From Bacteroidales bacterium (lineage in GTDB: Bacteria; Bacteroidota; Bacteroidia; Bacteroidales; UBA3824), in contig JAFXZT010000129.1 in the NCBI GenBank assembly GCA_017541145.1, positions 1 through 64,000 on the forward strand: a stretch of 64,000 nucleotides of DNA, in the 5' to 3' direction. The position numbers and the translations under genes were made by a program. Below the pieces are notes generated by a model. The model was given only the letters and a program-made list of their open reading frames with translations, did not search any database and was not told the DNA's origin. This document shows, piece by piece, positions 15,001-24,900 of the stretch; position 1 is the stretch's first letter, and each line of letters starts with the position of its first letter.

Positions 15001-18000
15001 AAGGTCAATTTCAGTTTCACAAGTAGGTGAACCTGTAGTCGGAGAAGTAATAGAAGCTTCAACACCGTAATTAGAAACTACAAATGACTGATTAGCTTCG
15101 CACTTCTTCTTACCATCAGATCCTTTTTCCATGTGCCATTGGAATGTAGCACCGTTAGCAGGAATATCTGAAACTTTGAGCGCGATTGTAGATTCAGTGA
15201 ATGACTTGTCGTTGAATCTAGAATTTTGGATGTTAGAAGACCACCAACCTGTTGCATTTTGCAATTGAGGATCTCTAACAGTAAGAGTATAAGTATTATC
15301 ACCAGTCAAACAAATATCAAGTGTCTTATCTTCATCCAATGTAATACTATTGTTGTAAATAGTAATTTCATCGTAAGTATTACAATTCTGATCTTTACCT
15401 GAATATGTTGTCCAACGGAATGTATTTGCATTGAGATTCAAACCGGTGTAAACAATTACATTGCTCTTAACAGCTTCTGTAGTATTGTCACCGGACGGAA
15501 CAGCATTAGAACTTACAGCAGTCCAAACACCGTAATCATTATTGCTGCCGGCTGCAACTTTTACAGCTGACAATGAAATACTATTAGAACAAATTGATTG
15601 TTCTTTTTCAGTTGTAATTTCAGCCTTGGTAGGTTGAATATTATTGATACTAATAGTAGGAGATTGATTATCACAACCTGCTCTAGAAATAGTCCAAGTA
15701 AATTTGTTGTCACCTGATTCAAGACCTGTAACCTCAGATTTAGGATCTGACGGATCAACAATTGTTGCATTAGTATTTACAGACCAAGAACCTGTATATG
15801 TGTCAGGAAGTACACCTTTCAACTTATATTTATCATCACAAACATTGTCATCATCACCAGGATTTGGTGTGTAGATATTGTTGTGAATAGTAACTTCTTT
15901 TGTAGATTTACAAGCACCAACTTTTGTTACAACATTCCAGATAAATACTACGGTAGCACCGTCATCAATATTTTCTACGAATGTTGCAGCAGAATGATCG
16001 TTGTCAATTGTTCCTGATGAATTATCATTCTTCTTTGTCCAATAAGAATCAGCAACATTAGCATCTACTTCAACTGCGTTAAGCGGAGCTTTTGCTTCGC
16101 ACAATTGAATTTCAGAAGTACCAACCTGAGCTGCAATAGCTTGGTTCTTAACAGTAACATCGCTTGTAGCATAACATGTACCATTATCAACAGTCCATCT
16201 GAGAGTAGCTTGCTCGCCCTCTGCAAGACCGTCTACAACTGCAACATTACTATTATCAGGTGTAATAGTTAAATCAGCAGGAGTACCACCGGTGTAAGAA
16301 AGTACAGTCCACTTACCGGTTGTAGTACCTGAAATTGCTTGAGCATTAAGATTTGCCTTAGAATTACATGTATTAACAATATTATTTGTTGAATTTACAT
16401 CAGCATCTGTTGTAATAGAAACATTGTTAACAATAACTTCATCATATTTTTCCGGACAATTGCTCTTTGTAACTGTCCAACGGAATGTGTAAGCTCCGAT
16501 TGAATTCAAATTGCTAACACTTGTTTTGTACTTATCCGGAGATGAAATTATAATAGCAGTAGATGCAGCACCGAGATTTTCTGGAGCTGATCTCAATGAC
16601 CAAACGCCATGAGCATTAGGACCATATTGTGTAATATCGTTACCTTCAATAGAAGTAGATGTTCCGCAAATTGGAATTTGATCATCAGCAATTTCAGCTG
16701 TTACGTAATTGTTGTAAACTGAAATTGTATCAGAACTTGAACATTCACCCTTCTTGATTGTCCAAGAGAATGTAGATTTGTCCGGAGGCAAATTCTGGAG
16801 AGTAATTTTATTAGAATGTTCGTCGCCTAACTTATAATCAGGAACATAACCGCCAAACATCTTCCAAGTACCTTCAGCAGTAGTACCAAAGTTAGCAGCG
16901 TCGTTAGCATTAATATTAATTGTACCATCGCATGTACCTCTGTGTTCACGAGAGGTAATCATTGCTGTTACTTGGTTGTTAGTAATTTCAACAGATTTAT
17001 CCTTAGAACATGTCTTACCATTCTTAGTATTGGTAATTGTCCAAGTGAATGTTGTAACATCTTGTTCAAGATTTGTAGCATAAACAGTATGAGCACCGTC
17101 AGAAGATTCTTGTTTATCGAATGTACGGTCAGCAGACCAAACACCTGTACCAACTTCCGGTTTAGCAGCGTTCAATGTTACTTTGCTATCGCAAACAGGA
17201 TGACTTGAAATAAGAAGTTGAGGTACAGAAGGTGACGGATTAACAATCTCAAATTTCTGAATTTGTTGACATTCATCAGCACCAACTACAGAAACTGTCC
17301 ATGTAAATACATTGTTGGTATAATTGCTCAAACCGGCAAGACTTACAGAGTTGGCATTTACTGTAGAAGTACCTGCACCGGAAGTCTGATTCCAAACACC
17401 GGTGTAATTAATATCATCATTATTAGGATAAAATGCTGAAAGCTCGTAGTCATCAGAACACTCTGTTGTAATAAACTGATCAGCAGGCAAGCTGAATTGA
17501 TAGTTGTGAACAGCAACATCAGCATGTGTAGGACATTGCTTGTTACCGCTCAAAACATTCCATGTAAGTGTTACTGTACTTGCAAGCGGAATATCAGTAA
17601 CTTCAATTCTGGAGCTATGAATATTTCCGTTAAATTTAACATTTTTATCAAGTGTAGTCCAAGTACCTTCAGCACCAGTATAACTTTCAAGGTCAGTACC
17701 GATAACAACAATTTTACCGTCACAAATCTTTTCTTGCGGATCTGCCTGAGAAGCTGTAACATAAATATTATCATCGTATACAAATACATCATCCCAAGCC
17801 TCACAACCGTCAGGATTGCTGTCTTTTACATACCAACGCAATTGTGTAGAAACACCAGTAAGGCTCTTAACACGTGCTGTAGCTGATGATGAAGTACGTT
17901 CACCGTTTTCAAATGTACCTGTACCGGAAAGAACTGTCCAAGTACCTGTACCACCACTTACTTGTGTAGGATTGAGTGAATATTCAGGACCGCAGACATA

Positions 18001-18900
18001 AACTGTATTTGGATTTACATTCAAATCAGCATCTACGGTAAACATATTATTAGTAATTGTCTTAGTATCGCTTTGGTTACATTTACCGGAACCAATGCTT
18101 ACTGTCCATTTAAATACGTAATCGCTTGGAGCAGAAGTCAAACCTTTAACTTCAGTACGGAATGCATTCGGACGAACGATAGTCATATTAGATTCATCCC
18201 AACCGGCAGGAGCACTAAGAAGAGTCCATTCTCCGGTAGCACGTGCTTGTACTGTTTGTGCCTCCAATGGTACAGAAGGTTCACAAATGAAACGTTTAGT
18301 AGGTTCAATAATCTTAGCAACTACTTTGTTGTTATCAACTCGTACGAAACAAGTATCCCAACAATTATCTTTTGTAACTTTCCACATGAACCAGTTTTCT
18401 GCCTCAGGAAGATTTGTTACAGTAGTTTTGTTTGCAGTAGAATTTGCAATTGAAGGATTACCATAACCAACAGCAGAGTGATATGACCAAGCACCTGATG
18501 CTTCATCACCATAAACGAGTTTCGGATCTACAGCATAAATCTGTGATTCAGGTTCGCAAACTTCGGTGTATGCATCTTGATAATGTGCTTCTACATAGTT
18601 GTTGATTACTTCTACTGTAATTTGTTTTTTACAAGTGAATCCCGGTTTTGAATCATCTGTATTTTCTACTACCCATGCATAGGTAGAAGAACCCAAAGGC
18701 AAATTGCTCAATGTAGTTTGCAATGCGCTTGGAGAATCGATTGTAGCACCTTCCGCACCGGAAGAATACTCCCAGTGACCTTTACCTACCAAACTTTCTT
18801 TTGCTGACAACAATACGTTAGCACCTTCAGCTGTCGGCTCTTGACATGCCTTGATTGTTACCCAGTCTACTTTTGGATCGTCAGGTTCTACATTGTAAAC
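1..18900 (-). repeat. Higher-order repeat: blocks of 12 PKD-like domains, about 3.3 kb
   Basis: Domains spaced 12 apart resemble each other more than their neighbours do. A domain with a G-L-S-N signature (plus-strand ctcaaacc) has its anchor near 757, 3983, 7283, 10601, about 13975 and 17327. A domain with an L-P/S-Y-G signature (plus-strand ccataaggc and variants) lies near 211, 3410, 6729 and 10040. Linkers show the same period, for example near 1455, 4720, 8000, 11330, 14750 and 18035. This gives five to six blocks of 3.2-3.4 kb each. Block edges were judged by eye. Beyond about 18.9 kb toward the N-terminus the register becomes hard to follow. Confidence 0.8.
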
Positions 18901-21900
18901 TTTTACAGTATCCCAAACGCTACAAGTTACAGCTTTTTCGTATTGAACATCTTGATATGAACCGTTGTTAACAGCAGGAATTTTGCTGGTAACAGTCCAT
19001 TGCATAACGGTAGTACCTTGTTGCAAATTACCAACATAGCTGTTGTATGTAGAAGCCGAAAGTTTTGTAATATTATCAGAGCCTTCGCTGACACGGGTTG
19101 CAGCTGCGCCACTCATCATTGTCCAAACTCCACTACCCCATGTAGGATCTACAGCGTTGAGTTGTGCAACTTTGCCGCAGACATAAATAGGATCGCCGGC
19201 TTCTGATTCTACACGGTTGTTGAATACGGTTACATCATCAGATGACTTACATGTATAACGTTGAACATTCCATGTAAAGCTGTTTTCACCACGGGTTAAA
19301 TTCTTAACAGCAATAACATCTGAAGTGATATCTGTAGTAGGATCAAATTCTGAATTTCCGGTATTTCTTGACCAGAAACCATGATATGATGTATCTTGAT
19401 CTCCAACTGCTTCGCCTTTGAGGATTGCATTATCCTCGCAAACTACGAAGTTCGGATAATCTTGAATTGTAAATTCGTTGTCGTAAACATAAATAGTATC
19501 ACGAGAATAACAAACATCTCCGAATACTTTATGATCTTCTCTCCAACCATATTCGGTTTGTGTATTAGCCAAATTGGTTTTAACACCTTTTTGGAGAGTC
19601 CAAATAAGCATGTTAGGCAATTGGTGATTTTCTGATTTCACCAAACCAGTAACATCTGTTTTAAAATTGGTTGGATCTGCAAAAGTACCACCGTTTACTG
19701 ATGTCCATTTACCGGAAGCTTTATAATAGCTACTTGTAAACGCAGACGGTTCTGTACCTAATGCTGAGAAATTAGGTTCACAAATATTAGTATCTTGCAA
19801 ATAGGTATAAGGATCGCGTGTAATACGTGTATCCGCATCTGAAACAATTGAGTTATTGAATACACTGGTACTATCCTGTGAAATACAACCCAAATATTCC
19901 GGACCGGTTTGAATCTTCAATGTAAATGTTGTCTTATTAAGTGGAAGATTTGATGCAACAAGTGAATTGTGATTGTTAACAATTTCATTTACATCAGAAG
20001 TACCACCATTATATGTACTACGATATTTAACGAGATTGTCGTGATCAGAAGTAAACGAAACTTTCTCGTTAGCCAAATCATGTGGAGTATCCCAGTGGAT
20101 ATGAACAGAGTCGGTACAAACCTCTGCTGCCCACAATGATGTAACGTTCCACTCGTGGATAAACAAGTTAGCAGAGTCAGGAATATGAATTCTGAAGATC
20201 ATGGTATCACGGTCTTCACAATAATTCAAATATCTCTTACCATCTTTTGACTTGTTGAAACGACGATAAACGTGCCATACAAAATAGTGGTCACCGGATT
20301 TTGTTGCCTTGAACGTTGCTTTTTGATGCTCACGTTGATAAGCAACTTTATTTATTTTTGATGAATAATCAGAAGTTTTGGCATCGCCGGCATAAATTGT
20401 AGGACCTTCTACATATTCCCACATACCAAACCAATACGATGTATTGTCCAATGCCTTGGTTAAGAATGTTTGTAAATCTTTTACACCGTCATTTTCATGC
20501 AAACAAGCACCTGCCTCCGACCATGTAGCAGACAATTGGTGTTGAATTGCATTATCAATCATTTTGGTTTTGAATGAACCACCTTTGGTACTCAAGAACT
20601 TGTCAACATCTCTCGGATGGTCGCATTCTTCCAAATCTTCACCTGCATTTGCATGGATTGACATATTGTTAACACTCATTGTATCAAACAAATGACAATA
20701 TTCAATCGGTTTAGTAGGATCGTTAGGGTTAACTGTAGTATCACCGTCCCAATTAACATTTTTACGATAGAAATTCCAACGGAACTGGTTCTTTAATCCT
20801 TGAAGATTATATACATGTGTAGAAGGAGAACCTTTGTCTGAGAATCTCGGCTCTGTCAAAGAAGTTGTCCATTCTGAATATGCACCTTTCAACATCTTAT
20901 TACCTGCCAAATCAACTTCATCAGAACAGATATAGCGTGTAAGACCTGCATCAGGATCAGGATAAGGATTGTTGTTCCAAACTACAGTGGTATCTGTGCT
21001 AATACATTTACCCCATTGTACTCTCCAAATCAATGCGTGTCTACTTCTTGAAATATATTTCAAAATTACATTAGCAGCATTAATTTGTTTACCTGAATTT
21101 GATTCATTGTCAAATTCATAGAAAAGTTCATCAGCAGCTGCATTGTGAGTAATCCACGTTCCAACCGGTTTACCATATTTTTCATCACCGTAACCATTTT
21201 GAGCAAAATCTTCTACTTGTGTTGCGAACAACTGTACAGAGTCAGCACAGATGTATTTATCTTCCGGCGCAACAGCTTTCATACCGTGATTGTAAATCGT
21301 AATAAAGTCTTCGGTATAACAAGTAGCTTTAGCTTCAGGGTTCTTAGGAGATTGATATGTATTAGAAACTTGCCAAATAAATGTATTTGGACCATAATCC
21401 ATATTTGTAACATAAGCATCACATTGCTTATCTGTACACAAAGAATTTGATATTATAGCGTCACCAGATACTTTGTCCCATTTACCAACACCACGCACCG
21501 GCTTGTTGGTAGAAAGTGTTGTTGTAGGACCGCACTCCTCTCTGTCATCACCAAGAGCAGCGTGAGAAGGTTGCGCATTGGTAATATAAACATCATCAGA
21601 CTGAACGCATCGATTACTTACAGTAGTACCGTTAGAATTTTGACTGTTAATTGTTGCTTCTACAACCCAACGGAAGATGTTGGTATCGTATGCAAGGTTT
21701 CTAACCATAGATTTCGGATCATTATGGTCATCAATTTCACCATAACCGTGTACTGCAACCGGCTCCCAATATGCATGAACATCGGTAACAGTATAGTTAG
21801 CACCATTTCCACCATCAAATGTACTACCATCAGTAGCATTCAATTGTGTAGAATCAGCACAAAGAACTTGCTCTGTACCGGCAGAAATATCTGACATCAA

Positions 21901-24900
21901 ACCAATAATAGAAACTTTTACCTCGTCCCAAGATGTACAAGCTACAAGTTTATCATGGAATTTGTCGTACATCTCGTTGTGTTTGTACCAACGGAATGTT
22001 GTATATGTAGGATCAGCAGGATCAGAAGAAGTCTGCAACTTATCAAGCTGAGCATTATAAACTTCGTGAGCAACTTGATAAAGTTTTGCTTGACTTGCCA
22101 ATTCTGTTGCAACCTGAGTCATTGCCTCGTCGGTGTAGAATGTATGTGTAGTACCGACATGCGCAATTCTATCGTTCTCATCAAAATATATAGAACGAAC
22201 AGTTTTAATCCAATATGCTATACTATCTTTAGTAGCATTTGGCGTATCATCTTTGAAATTAACTTTTTCAGTATAAGTATAAACATTCTTATAAATATAC
22301 TTAGGATTTTTATACGCATTCTGTTCATCAGAATCAGCAGCTACAGGAACATGATTTTCAAAGCTTTCCAAATTACTACCTTCACCACCCCAATACGGAT
22401 TGGTGTAAGCAATTTCATCATTGCTACTCTGAGCAGAACCGGCAGTCCACCAATTCTGTTGAGCACCTGCACCTTCGTCAATAGCATTCAAGTTAACATC
22501 GTTGCCGCAGGAAATTTGATCAGCACCGGCATCAGCATCAAGCGGAGCAAGCCAAATAATTTGAACAGTATCGTAGTTACGACATGGGTGACCCGGAGTT
22601 TCCGGGTTGTCGTATGTAATAGTCCATGTAAAGATGTTAGCTGCGGTATAGTTATCCCAATAATCAGGACGTGACTGTTGTGAATAACGTTGCAAATTGC
22701 TAACAGAAGTTACATTACTTGTAGCATTTTCAAACTGAACATCACCACCGGTAATACATGTCCAAACACCGGAAACACCTTCTGCATGTAATGCAGTAGG
22801 AATAGTACCTTTCAAACTACGATAATTACCAAGCCAAGATTGATAAGACTTGTCATCATTATTAACAACGTCACCGCAAGTTACAATATCTTCACCGGCA
22901 TCTACAGGACCAACTTCGTTGTTCCAAATAGTTACGTCGTCATGACCTTCACAACGCAAAGTATCATTTACATAAACTTTTGCAGTTAATGTAAATATAT
23001 TTTTACCCGGCGTTAAACCAGATACAAATGTTTCATAATTATTTGGATTTTGAATATTAATATTTGCGTCACCGCCAGGTCTTTGGCTAGAGCACTTCCA
23101 TTCGTATTCCCATCTGATTCCCGGGATATTAGAGAAGAACTCTGTATTAGCATAACCTTGCAAGTTACCATAATTTTCGCAAAGATATTGTTCTTTACCG
23201 GCTTCCACTTCTACAGGAATGTAGTAGATATATACATAATCATCGCTGTAGCAATGTTCCGGATCATCCAAATTACCATTAGCAACTCTCCAACGGAATG
23301 TATTCAAACCTTTTTGAAGATTGGTAACTTGAGTTTTCGGGTCGATAGCTTTATCAGTAACACCTTGCTCGGTTTTTATAAGTGTACCGAGTGTTTGTTG
23401 CTGTTTCATAATATCTTGCAAAGCACTTTGAATAGCATTGTCAGTAATAAACTGAGTAGATTCTACAGTTTCGATTTTGCTACCGTATTCTACATAACGC
23501 TTTTCAACCTTTGTTTTACTATCAATAGTATAACCCGTACTAGGATCATAATACAAAGTACGTGTAGTATATACTTCATATTTTACACCACCGATGTAAG
23601 TCTCATAAAGATAAGTAGTTACTTGACATGTAGTACTTACATAAGAAGAAGAAACAATCTTACCTTCACCGGCTGACTTAATCTCACTATCGAGTTGAGC
23701 AATCAAAACGGCGTCGGTATTTACTTCCAAATCACGAACTTCTGACTTAACTTCTTCAGTAGTACCAATCAAATAATACAAATATGTTGTATCTACATTA
23801 CCTGATATCGTGTTGACTTTTGATTCTACACGATAATTTGCACCGTCCATTTCTGTATTGAAATTATAAGTAGATACGTTCTTATTTATATTATTAACAG
23901 AAACGAACACTGCATTACCATCTGTATTTGTCCAATAGCCTTGACCTTGTTTTGGTTGAGTAGCATTCAATTGTGTGAAAGGTTCACAAACATATTGATT
24001 CTCACCGGCATCAGCTTTTGTTACTGATGAATTGAAAATTACAACATCATCGCTTGCACTACAAGAAGGTACGCCACCAATAGCAGCAGCTTCAGCAGAA
24101 ATCGGTCGGGTAACAACCCATGTAAACTCATTTGCACCCGGAGCTAAATTTGTAACTTCAGTAGTACCTAATGTTGAATTTGTAATTGAAGCGGCATTTG
24201 TAGAATTAGAACTAACATTTATTTTCCAATATCCTGTAGTAGCCGGAGTAGTTGCAGGAAGATCAGCAGCTTTCAAAGTATACTTATCATCGCAAACTTC
24301 ATCATCAGGACCTGCGCTTGCTGCAACAGAATCGTTCTCGATGTAGATGTAAGAATCTTCAAAACATTCTTGACCACCATCAGTTACGTATGTTACTCTC
24401 CAACGAAGAGTATTTCTACCATTGAAAGAAGTTCCCAAACTATCAACTATTGTATTATACGCAGTTGAGTTAACAATATGACCGGAACCTTCTGTAACTT
24501 TCCACTCACCAGTACCCGGAGCAGGATCGTTACCATGAATACCAACAGGAGTAAGAGCAGAACAAACAGCACCAAGATCTCCACTTGCTTTACTTGTTAC
24601 ATAAACAACTTTCATAGTAGCCTCAGCTTTACAAGTAGAAGGTGATGCAGCAGCAACTGTATATTTAAAAGTAGTAGAACCTGGCTGTAAACCAGTTACT
24701 TCTGTAGAAGAATTTGAAGGTGAAGTAATTCCCTGCATCGGATTTTGAGGACAAGTCCAAACTCCGGTAGCACCATCGATGCCAGAAGCCGATGCTGTGA
24801 TAGTTGCAGTTGGTACAGTTGTACAAACATCGTTCGCAGAAATGGATATTTCTGACTTCACAACAGGAGCGGTCGTTGCAGTCACAGGACATTCAGTTGT

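Noticed and set aside
21955..22674. 239-codon plus-strand frame and many similar plus-strand frames within 1-27 kb
   Set aside because: They lie antisense to the giant gene, have no family features, and arise from its repetitive codons.
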